From the IMG/VR virus record IMGVR_UViG_3300032240_002285, positions 1-64,000 of that record: 64,000 bases of DNA; one strand, given 5' to 3'. This DNA is from a virus. The notes under the pieces were generated by a model that was not told the DNA's origin, did no database searches, and worked only from the letters and a program-made list of their open reading frames with translations. Each line of letters starts with the position of its first letter. The stretch's first letter is position 1. The position numbers and the translations under genes are program-made. Below, one piece after another: positions 17,700-25,587 of the stretch.

Positions 17700-18684
17700 A
17701 ATCTTTGAAGAAGAGATTCCATTATTAAAAGAAGGTCAAATACTTGTCGCCATGAAATCCGTAGGAATTTGTGGTTCCGACATGCACTATTTCAAAGAGG
17801 GTGGACTTGGTTCTTTCAAAAATCCATTACCAATGTACATGGGGCACGAACCATCAGGTGTAATTGTAGATAGTAACGGTTCAACTAAATTTAATGATGG
17901 GGATAGAGTTGCTGTAGAACCAGGTATGCCGTGTGTAACATCATATTGGTCAATGAAAGGTAAACACAATCTTTGTGAGAAAGGTACATTCATGGGAGCC
18001 AACGCACAGGGAGCGTTTTCAGACTATGTCGTTGTTGAAGAATTACAACTGGTTAAAATTCCTGATTCAATGTCATATAATTTAGCGAGTTTACTTGAAC
18101 CTTTAGGGGTTTGTTTACACACTGCTAATTTAATTGAACCTAAATTTACAGAATCTGCAACAATTTTTGGTTCAGGACCAATAGGTTTATGTATGTTTTC
18201 TATTCTAAAGAAGGCGGGATTAAAAGACATTTTCATGATTGATAAGTTACCTTACCGAGTTAAATTTGCAAAAGAATTTGGTGCAACAGATTCATACTTA
18301 CTTGCTGACGATTACAACAAAAAAATCAAAGAAATGACTAATGGTATGGGTACAACAATTACTGTTGATACAGGAGGTACTGCAGAGTCAATTGACGGGT
18401 GTATTAATGTTGCGTCAGTAAATGGTAAAGTTGCTTTGATTGGTATACCTGAATCTGACATGGTAAATTACAATCCTCATAGAATGAGAACAAAAGAATT
18501 AACAATCAAAAATGTTAGACGTTCAAATCAAACATTAGATGATTGTGTTAAAAACTATACAGGTGATATAGATATTGAAAAGATTATTTCTCACGAATTT
18601 AAATTTGAAGATATTCAAAAAGCCTTTGATTTAGTTGCCGATTATGGTGACGGAGTATTAAAATGTATTATAACTAATAACTAA
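17656..18684 (+). CDS. Zinc-type medium-chain dehydrogenase (MDR)
   Basis: 342 residues from ATG 17656, overlapping the aminotransferase by 44 nt. Catalytic zinc ligands are in SVGICGSDMHY and MGHEPSG, and the NAD(P)-binding motif is IFGSGPIGLC. It resembles sorbitol/threonine dehydrogenase-type enzymes that oxidise a polyol or sugar hydroxyl. The structural zinc loop, normally with four closely spaced cysteines, is changed to PCVTSYWSMKGKHNLC with only two, so that metal site is probably lost. Oxidation followed by transamination by the neighbouring DegT enzyme is a plausible pair. Confidence 0.93.
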   Translation: MKNRVAKLTQIRKIEIFEEEIPLLKEGQILVAMKSVGICGSDMHYFKEGGLGSFKNPLPMYMGHEPSGVIVDSNGSTKFNDGDRVAVEPGMPCVTSYWSMKGKHNLCEKGTFMGANAQGAFSDYVVVEELQLVKIPDSMSYNLASLLEPLGVCLHTANLIEPKFTESATIFGSGPIGLCMFSILKKAGLKDIFMIDKLPYRVKFAKEFGATDSYLLADDYNKKIKEMTNGMGTTITVDTGGTAESIDGCINVASVNGKVALIGIPESDMVNYNPHRMRTKELTIKNVRRSNQTLDDCVKNYTGDIDIEKIISHEFKFEDIQKAFDLVADYGDGVLKCIITNN

Positions 18685-18685
18685 T

Positions 18686-19294
18686 ATGAAATTAAATTTA
18701 GACTATACTGGTGACAGTAGATGGGAACAAATGTCTAGTATACATAAAACTAGCCTCCCTATCCCAAACTTATTTGTAAGTTTACTTTACAGATATCAAG
18801 ACCAAATTCCTAATCTTAAAGATATCAATTTTGCAATTGAGACTGGAACTCATGATGCTAGAACTTCTATTTTCTTGGCGGAACATTTTGACGCAGCATT
18901 TACTGTTGAATTATTTCCTGACCATAATCCATATGATGGAAAAAGTTATAGACAATTATATGAAGAAATTAATCAAAAACATAAAAATTTAACTTTCTTG
19001 TTTGGTAATTCAAATAAAGTACTATCTTCAGTTTTAGAAGAATTACCTGACGAAAGATTTTTCATTTTACTAGATGCTCACAGCATGTTAGATGGCCCTT
19101 TGAGAGAAGAATTAATTGCTATTAATAAATCAAGTAATAGAAAAGACCACGTAATGTTAATTGATGACTGTAGAGATTTAGGACAAGGTAACTTTCCGTC
19201 ATTACAAGAATTCAAAGAATTACTTTACGCAATTAACCCTGACTATACTATCATTAACACAGAAGAGGGTAACCACATTTATTTAGTTTATTAA
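18686..19294 (+). CDS. Class I methyltransferase-like protein
   Basis: 202 residues. The SAM-binding region reads NFAIETGTHDARTSIFLAEH with the acidic residue after strand 2 in AFTVELFPDH. RFFILLDAHSMLDGPLREEL and HVMLIDDCRDLG follow the pattern of the cephalosporin-hydroxylase/FkbM-like methyltransferase group. Methylation of a sugar or cell-surface component is inferred from the family and operon. It starts 1 nt after the dehydrogenase and stops 1 nt before the next gene. Confidence 0.8.
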   Translation: MKLNLDYTGDSRWEQMSSIHKTSLPIPNLFVSLLYRYQDQIPNLKDINFAIETGTHDARTSIFLAEHFDAAFTVELFPDHNPYDGKSYRQLYEEINQKHKNLTFLFGNSNKVLSSVLEELPDERFFILLDAHSMLDGPLREELIAINKSSNRKDHVMLIDDCRDLGQGNFPSLQEFKELLYAINPDYTIINTEEGNHIYLVY

Positions 19295-19295
19295 A

Positions 19296-20231
19296 ATGAA
19301 AAAATTTATAGTTACAACAACAATTAATTCACCAACAGAAGCAACTCACAAATTCTGTGATATTGCCGATAAAAAAGATTTTATTTTTGTTATAGTTGGT
19401 GATACAAAAACTCCTCACGAAGAATATGAAAAATTGGTTGAGGAACATAAAAATGTGGTTTATTTAACACCTGATGTTCAAGACGAACTTTATCCCGCAC
19501 TGTCAGAAATAATTGGTTGGAAAACAATTCAAAGAAGAAATATTGGTTTTGTATTTGCTTACCAAAATGGTGCTGACATTGTTGCAACAGTTGACGATGA
19601 CAATATTCCTTATAGTTCCTGGGGTGACAATATTTTACTGGGACAAGAAATTGAGGTTGACGAATATGAAAACATCTCATGTCCGTATTTTGATGCAATA
19701 TCAACCACAGAACATAATGACCTTTGGCACAGAGGTTTCCCTATTGAATATCTACAAGTTAAAAACAATATTGAATACAAGGGAAAAACAAAAATCACTC
19801 CAATGGTTCAAGCAGAGTTTTGGGATGGTGACCCTGATATTGACGCAATCTGTAGACTAAGTAAAAAACCAATCGTAAAATTCAATCCATTTGACCCGTT
19901 CACAACAAAACAACTTACGCCATTTAATTCGCAAAACACTTTCTTACACAGAGATGTTCTTAAATATTATTCTGTCTTTCCATATACAGGTAGAATGGAT
20001 GATATTTGGGGAGCATATGTTATGCAACATTATTTCCCTAACTCTGTCATCTTTGCAAAAGCTTCGGTATACCAAGCAAGAAATCCACAAGATTTGGTTA
20101 AGAATTTAGAGAATGAAGTTATTGGTTACAGAGGGACATTAAACCTTATAGATAATATAAAAGACTACAGGGATTTACTTCCTGCTAAAACTGTTGAATA
20201 TTTTAACATATATCAAAAACATTTCAATTAA
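19296..20231 (+). CDS. STELLO/DUF288-type glycosyltransferase
   Basis: 311 residues starting KKFIVTTTINSPTEATHKFC with FVIVGDTKTPHEEYE, the beginning of the DUF288/STELLO family; the DxD-type metal site is TVDDDNIPYS. The following GFPIEYLQVKN and FNSQNTFLHRDVLKYY segments continue the family pattern. Plant STELLO proteins sit in the Golgi and act in cellulose synthesis; phage and bacterial members are uncharacterised to my knowledge. It has no membrane segment here. It overlaps the epimerase gene by 1 nt. Confidence 0.82.
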   Translation: MKKFIVTTTINSPTEATHKFCDIADKKDFIFVIVGDTKTPHEEYEKLVEEHKNVVYLTPDVQDELYPALSEIIGWKTIQRRNIGFVFAYQNGADIVATVDDDNIPYSSWGDNILLGQEIEVDEYENISCPYFDAISTTEHNDLWHRGFPIEYLQVKNNIEYKGKTKITPMVQAEFWDGDPDIDAICRLSKKPIVKFNPFDPFTTKQLTPFNSQNTFLHRDVLKYYSVFPYTGRMDDIWGAYVMQHYFPNSVIFAKASVYQARNPQDLVKNLENEVIGYRGTLNLIDNIKDYRDLLPAKTVEYFNIYQKHFN

Positions 20232-21322
20232 TGAAAAAAATAATAGTATTAGGTGGCGGAGGGTTCATAGGTGGACACTTAGCAAAAAGGTTAAAAGAAG
20301 AAGGTAATCATGTAAGAATATGTGATATAAAGAAACACGAATATTTTTTTCAAGATGAAATATGTGATGAGTTTATTGTTGGTGATTTAACAGACCCAAG
20401 AGTTGTTGAACTTGTTATAGAAGAAGGTGTAGATGAAGTGTATCAATTAGCTGCTGACATGGGTGGTGCATTATACATCTTTACAGGAGAAAATGACGCA
20501 AATGTAATGCACAACTCAGCAACAATTAATTTAAATGTGGCTCACGAATGTGTTAAAAAGAAAGTCAAAAAAGTATTCTACTCATCTTCAGCATGTATGT
20601 ATCCTGAACATAATCAGTTAGACCCTGAAAATCCAAACTGTAAAGAATCATCTGCATATCCTGCAAATCCTGATTCAGAATACGGATGGGAAAAGTTATT
20701 CTCTGAAAGACTTTATTTGGCTTACAACAGAAACTACGGTTTAAATGTTAGAGTTGCAAGATTCCATAACATTTTTGGACCACAAGGTACATGGCAAGGT
20801 GGTAAAGAAAAATCACCAGCGGCAATGTGTAGAAAGGCTGCGGAATCTAAAGAGGGTGATGTGATTGAAGTATGGGGTAACGGATTACAAACTCGTTCAT
20901 TCTTGTATGTTGACGAATGTGTGGAGGCGGTATTAAGATTAATGGATAGTGACTTTACTGGACCAGTTAATATTGGTAGTGAAGAAATGGTTACTATTAA
21001 TCAACTCGCTGAAATGGCAATTAGTATCTCAGGTAAAAACATTAATATTAAAAATATTGAGGGTCAAGAATTTATTAACAAATACGGGTTCAAATGTCCT
21101 TTAGGTGTTAAAGGTAGAAACTCCGATAACAAACTTTATAGAGAGAAAATTGGTTGGGAAGTTAATCAACCATTATTAGTAGGACTTACCAAAACTTACA
21201 ACTGGATTAAATCTCAAGTTGATGACAGAGAGTTAAACACAGATTGGATTTTTGAAAGTCCTGACGGTAAAACCGTTTATAGAAGAGAACCAGGTAGCTT
21301 AGATAAGCATAAAGTTAAATAA
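20231..21322 (+). CDS. GDP-mannose 3,5-epimerase-like SDR enzyme
   Basis: 363 residues. NAD-binding GGGGFIGG (residues 8-15), catalytic YGWEK (Tyr151, Lys155) and stretches closely like plant GDP-mannose 3,5-epimerase: YQLAADMGGALYI, SSSACMYPE (with the active-site Cys122 region), RFHNIFGPQGTWQGGKEKSP, GNGLQTRSFLYVDECVEAVL and GVKGRNSDN. The reaction turns GDP-D-mannose into GDP-L-galactose (and GDP-L-gulose) without net redox change. It ends the first half of the sugar operon, 7 nt before phoH. Confidence 0.92.
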   Translation: MKKIIVLGGGGFIGGHLAKRLKEEGNHVRICDIKKHEYFFQDEICDEFIVGDLTDPRVVELVIEEGVDEVYQLAADMGGALYIFTGENDANVMHNSATINLNVAHECVKKKVKKVFYSSSACMYPEHNQLDPENPNCKESSAYPANPDSEYGWEKLFSERLYLAYNRNYGLNVRVARFHNIFGPQGTWQGGKEKSPAAMCRKAAESKEGDVIEVWGNGLQTRSFLYVDECVEAVLRLMDSDFTGPVNIGSEEMVTINQLAEMAISISGKNINIKNIEGQEFINKYGFKCPLGVKGRNSDNKLYREKIGWEVNQPLLVGLTKTYNWIKSQVDDRELNTDWIFESPDGKTVYRREPGSLDKHKVK

Positions 21323-21329
21323 AAAGTGA

Positions 21330-22064
21330 ATGGCGACAAGACCAAAAAAGTACCCAACACCAACTCCTTCAGGTGAAGAGAAAGTTGTAAAAACAAAAAA
21401 AGAACTAATATGTTCTATTGTTAAAAAGAAAACTAAACAAAAATTCTTATCTGACAATCAAAGAATTTATTACGAGCAGTTAACCAAAAATCAAATAACA
21501 ATTTGTTCAGGTCCTGCGGGTGTTGGTAAAAGTTATATCGCAATGAAAAGTGCGGTTGACCTATTAAGTGACCCCGAAACTCCTTATGAAAAAATTATTA
21601 TTGTAAGACCAGCAGTTGAGGCTGAAGAAAAACTTGGTAGTTTACCTGGGAACGTTGAAGAGAAACTAGACCCGTATATTTTTCCATCTTATTATTTGTT
21701 AAATAAAATTATTGGAAAAGAATCACGAGATAAATTAAAAGAAATTGAGGCTGTTGAAGTTTTTGCTTTGGCTTTTATGAGAGGTATGAATATTGATAAC
21801 TCAATATTAATTTTTGAAGAAGCTCAAAACTCAACTCCAAACCAAATGAAGTTATTACTAACAAGAATTGGTTTTAATTCTAAATTTTTTATTTCAGGTG
21901 ATTTAGAACAAACGGATAGATACAAAGATATTAAACATAGTGGATTGTATGATGCAATCCAAAAGTTTAAAAATATGGATGATATTGGAGTTTTTGAATT
22001 TCAAGCTGAAGATATAGTTAGAAATCCATTAATTACTAAAATATTAAAACGATATGACGAATGA
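21330..22064 (+). CDS. phoH: PhoH-like ATPase
   Basis: 244 residues. Walker A is CSGPAGVGKSYIA (residues 59-71); IIIVRPAVEAEEKLGSLPGN and the Walker B segment ILIFEEAQNSTPNQMKLLL are characteristic of PhoH (here Glu-Glu replaces the usual Asp-Glu). FFISGDLEQTD follows. PhoH proteins are ATPases with helicase-like folds, linked to RNA turnover and phosphate stress, and are very common in T4-like phages. About 40 basic residues precede the ATPase core. The next gene overlaps by 4 nt. Confidence 0.95.
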   Translation: MATRPKKYPTPTPSGEEKVVKTKKELICSIVKKKTKQKFLSDNQRIYYEQLTKNQITICSGPAGVGKSYIAMKSAVDLLSDPETPYEKIIIVRPAVEAEEKLGSLPGNVEEKLDPYIFPSYYLLNKIIGKESRDKLKEIEAVEVFALAFMRGMNIDNSILIFEEAQNSTPNQMKLLLTRIGFNSKFFISGDLEQTDRYKDIKHSGLYDAIQKFKNMDDIGVFEFQAEDIVRNPLITKILKRYDE

Positions 22065-22663
22065 GAATTGCAATAGAACTTAATGGTGTACTTAGAGATA
22101 CTTTAAAAAAAATTCAAGAACAGTATGAAAAGTGGTATATTGAAAATCCGTTTAGAGAAGAAGAGGAAAAATCTGAGTTTGAATATAAAGTTATTTCGGA
22201 TTTAACAACATTAAATATCAAAGAACATTTAACATTCAAAGATAAAAATGACTTGTATGATTTTTTATACAAAGAACACACAATGGAAATTTTTGGACAT
22301 GCTGGTTCAGTAGAAGTATCAAGTATGATGGATTTCAATGATTTTTATTTAGACATTAGAGATGAACACGATGTTTTAATAGTTTCTGATGAAATTGGGA
22401 AATCAAAACCTGCTTCATTATTTTTTATATCTAAATTTGGATGTTTAGTAGAAACTGTGAAGTTTTATAGTGAATCGACAATAAATTCTATGTGGGATTC
22501 AATAGATGTTTTACTTACAGCAAATCCTAAACTATTATTAGACCATCCACAATCAAAGATTGTTATTAAGTATGATACTTCTTACAACAAAGATGTTGAA
22601 GTTGAGCATTCAATAACAAATTTAAAAGAGTTAAAAACAAAAATTGAAGAAATATATGCTTAA
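22061..22663 (+). CDS. HAD-fold protein with degenerate motif I
   Basis: 200 residues. The layout is that of a HAD hydrolase: MRIAIELNGVLRDT in place of the DxDGVLxDT motif, an inserted helical cap, HDVLIVSDEIGKSKPASLFF as the Lys-containing motif III, and DSIDVLLTANPKLL as motif IV. The nucleophilic aspartate is replaced (IELNG), so phosphatase activity is doubtful and a binding or regulatory role is more likely. It overlaps phoH upstream and a small gene downstream. Confidence 0.72.
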   Translation: MRIAIELNGVLRDTLKKIQEQYEKWYIENPFREEEEKSEFEYKVISDLTTLNIKEHLTFKDKNDLYDFLYKEHTMEIFGHAGSVEVSSMMDFNDFYLDIRDEHDVLIVSDEIGKSKPASLFFISKFGCLVETVKFYSESTINSMWDSIDVLLTANPKLLLDHPQSKIVIKYDTSYNKDVEVEHSITNLKELKTKIEEIYA

Positions 22664-22961
22664 TGTCCTAGGAGAAAATTATTATATAGATTTAGATGAG
22701 ATTGAAAATTACTTGGATATGAACGACCCTGTCCTAAGCGATTCTTCACAATACGATGAGTTTTCAGGAGGAACCGAAACAAAAATCAATATCATCAAAT
22801 TTGAAATGGTAAAATTATTATTAGAAACTATACTATCAGAAAGAGACGAAATTGATGATAATTTAGGCCTTAAAAAATCTGAAACCGCATCAAAGGCAAG
22901 TATACCATTCAAACTAGCATTTAATAGTTTATTAAACAAAAAACTTATCAATCATTATTAA
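22656..22961 (+). CDS. Small acidic unknown protein
   Basis: 101 residues from ATG 22656 (an in-frame TTG at 22644 is a less likely start). Sequence: MLNVLGENYYIDLDEIENYL, then an acidic loop and a helix KFEMVKLLLETILSERDEID. The C-terminus looks helical (PFKLAFNSLLNKKLINH). It overlaps the HAD-like gene by 8 nt and precedes a glycosyltransferase by 1 nt. I do not recognise it. Confidence 0.75.
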   Translation: MLNVLGENYYIDLDEIENYLDMNDPVLSDSSQYDEFSGGTETKINIIKFEMVKLLLETILSERDEIDDNLGLKKSETASKASIPFKLAFNSLLNKKLINHY

Positions 22962-22962
22962 T

Positions 22963-24015
22963 ATGGAAAACACATTACAAGAAAAAGTTAAACAATCAAT
23001 TCAAATTCTTAGAGATAAGAAGGCAAGAATTTATTTTCTTGTCCAAGACACAAAAGGGAATGCAAAGGCATCTATAAAGTTAATTTATCAGATGGCAAAA
23101 ACTCTTTTAGATAACGGATTTAATCCAATCATTCTTCATGAAAAAGCAGATTACGCTGGAGTTGTCGCTTGGTTAGAAGAAGAATATATGGAAATTCCTC
23201 ACAAAGCCATTGAAGGGCAAAATTTAGAAATTTCTCCTGAAGATTTTATTGTTGTACCAGAGCTATTTGGTTATGTTATGGAACAAATTAAAAATTTACC
23301 TTGTGCTAAAATAGTATTGGCTCAAGCATATTCTCAAATTGTTGAGACATTACAACCAGGTCAAAATTGGGCTCAATATGGTTTTTTAAAATGTATTACA
23401 ACAAGTCCAATACAACAAGAATATATTGAAAAAGTAATGAGACAAACTACTTTTGATATTGTCAAACCTTTAGTCTCTTCAGAATTTTCACCTAAAACAT
23501 TACCTGCAATGCCAATCATTGGTGTTCATACAAGAGAACAATCAGACACTATCAACCTTATCAAAACATTCTATTTGAGATTTCCTCAATATAGATGGTT
23601 CACTTTTAGAGATTTGCGTGGTTTGTCTGAAAAAGAATTTGCCAATTCATTAAGAGAATGTTTTGTAAGCGTTTGGGTTGATGATAAAAGTGGGTTTGGT
23701 ACATTCCCATTAGAATCTATGGCTTCTAACGTACCTGTAATTGGTAAATTGCCAAACATTAAACCTGAGTGGATGAATGACGATAATGGTATATGGATTA
23801 CTGATGAAACATTATTATGTGATGTAATTGCGGATTTCATCCAAAATTGGTTAGAAGACAACATATCACCAGAACTTTATGACAGTATGAAACAAACTGT
23901 TGAAAACTATACGAATAAACAAGAATTTGAATCTAAAATCATTTCGTTATTTGAAAATTACTTAACCGTTAGAGCGGATTCATTTGAACAACAAATTTCT
24001 AAAACTGAAGAATAA
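22963..24015 (+). CDS. GT-B glycosyltransferase-like protein
   Basis: 350 residues. After a helical N-terminus, KARIYFLVQDTKGNAKASIK begins a Rossmann-like half; the second half has IIGVHTREQSDTINLIKTF and the donor-binding part SGFGTFPLESMASNVPVIGK, in which the conserved E of the GT4 E-x7-E motif region and G-x-P-V-I-G are seen. It probably transfers a sugar, although the N-terminal half is diverged. It lies in the second, shorter glycosyltransferase block after phoH. Confidence 0.85.
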   Translation: MENTLQEKVKQSIQILRDKKARIYFLVQDTKGNAKASIKLIYQMAKTLLDNGFNPIILHEKADYAGVVAWLEEEYMEIPHKAIEGQNLEISPEDFIVVPELFGYVMEQIKNLPCAKIVLAQAYSQIVETLQPGQNWAQYGFLKCITTSPIQQEYIEKVMRQTTFDIVKPLVSSEFSPKTLPAMPIIGVHTREQSDTINLIKTFYLRFPQYRWFTFRDLRGLSEKEFANSLRECFVSVWVDDKSGFGTFPLESMASNVPVIGKLPNIKPEWMNDDNGIWITDETLLCDVIADFIQNWLEDNISPELYDSMKQTVENYTNKQEFESKIISLFENYLTVRADSFEQQISKTEE

Positions 24016-24016
24016 T

Positions 24017-24823
24017 ATGAGCAACAAATTATCACTATCAATTATACTACCAATTAAATCATCTAAGGCAAGAAACTTTGATGAATATTTTGAAAAAGCA
24101 ATTAAATCAATTCAATCTCAAACTGTTGAAATTGAAGAATTAGTAATTGTCCATACTTCTGAGGAATCGTTAGTAACTCTTTTAGAAGGGTATGATTTCG
24201 GTACTTTGAATGTAACTAAATTATTATGGGACAAAAATCCAAATTATGCAGACCAAGTAAACTTTGGTGTTAAAAATGCCAAAGGTAAATGGATTTCATT
24301 ATTTGAATTTGATGATGAATATTCATCTATTTGGTTCAAAAATGTTGAGAAATATATTGCGGCATATCCTGAAGTTCAAATGTTCTTACCTGTAGTTGTT
24401 GAAACGGACGAAAAAGGTATGTTTGCAGGTTTTACTAATGAAGCAACATTCGCAGCCAACTTTAGTCAAGAAATGGGTATCTTAACAAATGAAACATTAC
24501 AAGATTACCAAAACTTCCAAACTGCAGGTTCTGTAATTAAAAAAGAAGTATTTGAAGACTTTGGCGGATTTAAACCAACAATTAAATTAACGTTTGTTTA
24601 TGAGTTCTTATTAAGATTATCTTATAACTCAGTAACAATCATGACAGTTCCAAGATTAGGTTATAAACACACAAATATGAGAGAAGGTTCTATCTTCTAC
24701 AACTACAAATTTGGTGAAGATAAAATGGTTGATGATGAAGTTAAATTTTGGATTCAAACAGCGAAGAAAGAATTTTTCTTTGTGGACGATAGAGCCATAA
24801 AATATCAATCAGAAACAGTATAA
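24017..24823 (+). CDS. GT2 family glycosyltransferase
   Basis: 268 residues from ATG 24017 (the upstream in-frame TTG at 23984 overlaps the previous gene). LSLSIILPIKSSKARNFDEY opens the GT-A domain, EFDDEYSSIW holds the metal-binding acidic residues, and GSVIKKEVFEDFGGF is the typical acceptor-loop segment of GT2 enzymes. It overlaps the sigma factor start by 1 nt, so the last sugar gene and the late sigma factor are probably cotranscribed. Confidence 0.9.
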   Translation: MSNKLSLSIILPIKSSKARNFDEYFEKAIKSIQSQTVEIEELVIVHTSEESLVTLLEGYDFGTLNVTKLLWDKNPNYADQVNFGVKNAKGKWISLFEFDDEYSSIWFKNVEKYIAAYPEVQMFLPVVVETDEKGMFAGFTNEATFAANFSQEMGILTNETLQDYQNFQTAGSVIKKEVFEDFGGFKPTIKLTFVYEFLLRLSYNSVTIMTVPRLGYKHTNMREGSIFYNYKFGEDKMVDDEVKFWIQTAKKEFFFVDDRAIKYQSETV

Positions 24824-25572
24824 TGTCTGAAACTCTATCTGCAACAACAGAAGATGTTTTATCTAAAAAAAGAGGAAGAAAGGCTGTAAAAGAAAATTAT
24901 TTTGATGTTAGGGAAGAAACCGCCGTTAGAAACTTTCTATTGGCGGAAACTTCTGAAGAAAAGAATAAAATATACAATCAGTTTTTAAGAGGTCCTTTAG
25001 ATAAAATGATTTCATCTATCATAAGGCGTTATAAACTATATCGCAAAGATATGGATTTTACTGAAATCCATTGTGATACCCATTCTTTTTTAATGACAAA
25101 AGTTGATAAGTTTAAACCGTCAAAAGAAAAGAAAGCGTATTCTTATTTTGGAACAATATGTAAAAATTATTTGATGGGTCAAATCATCAAAGACCAAAAA
25201 GAAATTAATAGAAAAGTTTCATATGAGGATATGTCTGAGAGTATCGAGGAAAGACCTGATATGATGTACAGAATAGATGAAGAGATTGTAGATACTAGCG
25301 TAATCATTACAGAATATATTAGAGAGTTAAAAGAGTTTATTGAGTCTGAAAATTTAAATGACAACGAAAGAAAACTGGGATATGCATTAGCCGATTTATT
25401 TGACAACTATGAAACCATATTTTCAGGGGCCGATAATAACAAATTTAATAAAAATGTTATTTTATTATCTTTAAGAGAAATGACTAATTTAAGTACAAAA
25501 GAAATTAGAAGTTCAATTAAAAGATTTAAAAAATTATACTTAGTCATTCAATCACGAATGAAAACGGATTAA
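24823..25572 (+). CDS. Late-transcription sigma factor, gp55-like
   Basis: 249 residues. Residues about 45-140 resemble sigma-70 region 2 as reduced in T4 gp55: a helical KIYNQFLRGPLDKMISSIIR, a core-binding helix (HSFLMTKVDKFKPSK) and the aromatic YSYFGTICKNYLMGQIIKDQ that would contact the -10 region. A C-terminal helical part (LSLREMTNLSTKEIRSSIKR) resembles a second helix-turn-helix, longer than in gp55 (185 residues). It should direct host RNA polymerase to late promoters, probably the TATTTAT[A/T] motif of this window. A helix-rich N-terminal tail starts with a basic KKRGRKAVKE. Confidence 0.82.
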   Translation: MSETLSATTEDVLSKKRGRKAVKENYFDVREETAVRNFLLAETSEEKNKIYNQFLRGPLDKMISSIIRRYKLYRKDMDFTEIHCDTHSFLMTKVDKFKPSKEKKAYSYFGTICKNYLMGQIIKDQKEINRKVSYEDMSESIEERPDMMYRIDEEIVDTSVIITEYIRELKEFIESENLNDNERKLGYALADLFDNYETIFSGADNNKFNKNVILLSLREMTNLSTKEIRSSIKRFKKLYLVIQSRMKTD

Positions 25573-25576
25573 AAAG

Positions 25577-25584
25577 TATTTATA
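25577..25584 (+). promoter_or_regulatory. Late-type motif TATTTATA
   Basis: TATTTATA directly after the sigma factor stop codon and only 3 nt before the ATG at 25588. If it is a -10-type element, the transcript for the next gene would start at or within its start codon. Confidence 0.5.
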
Positions 25585-25587
25585 GAT

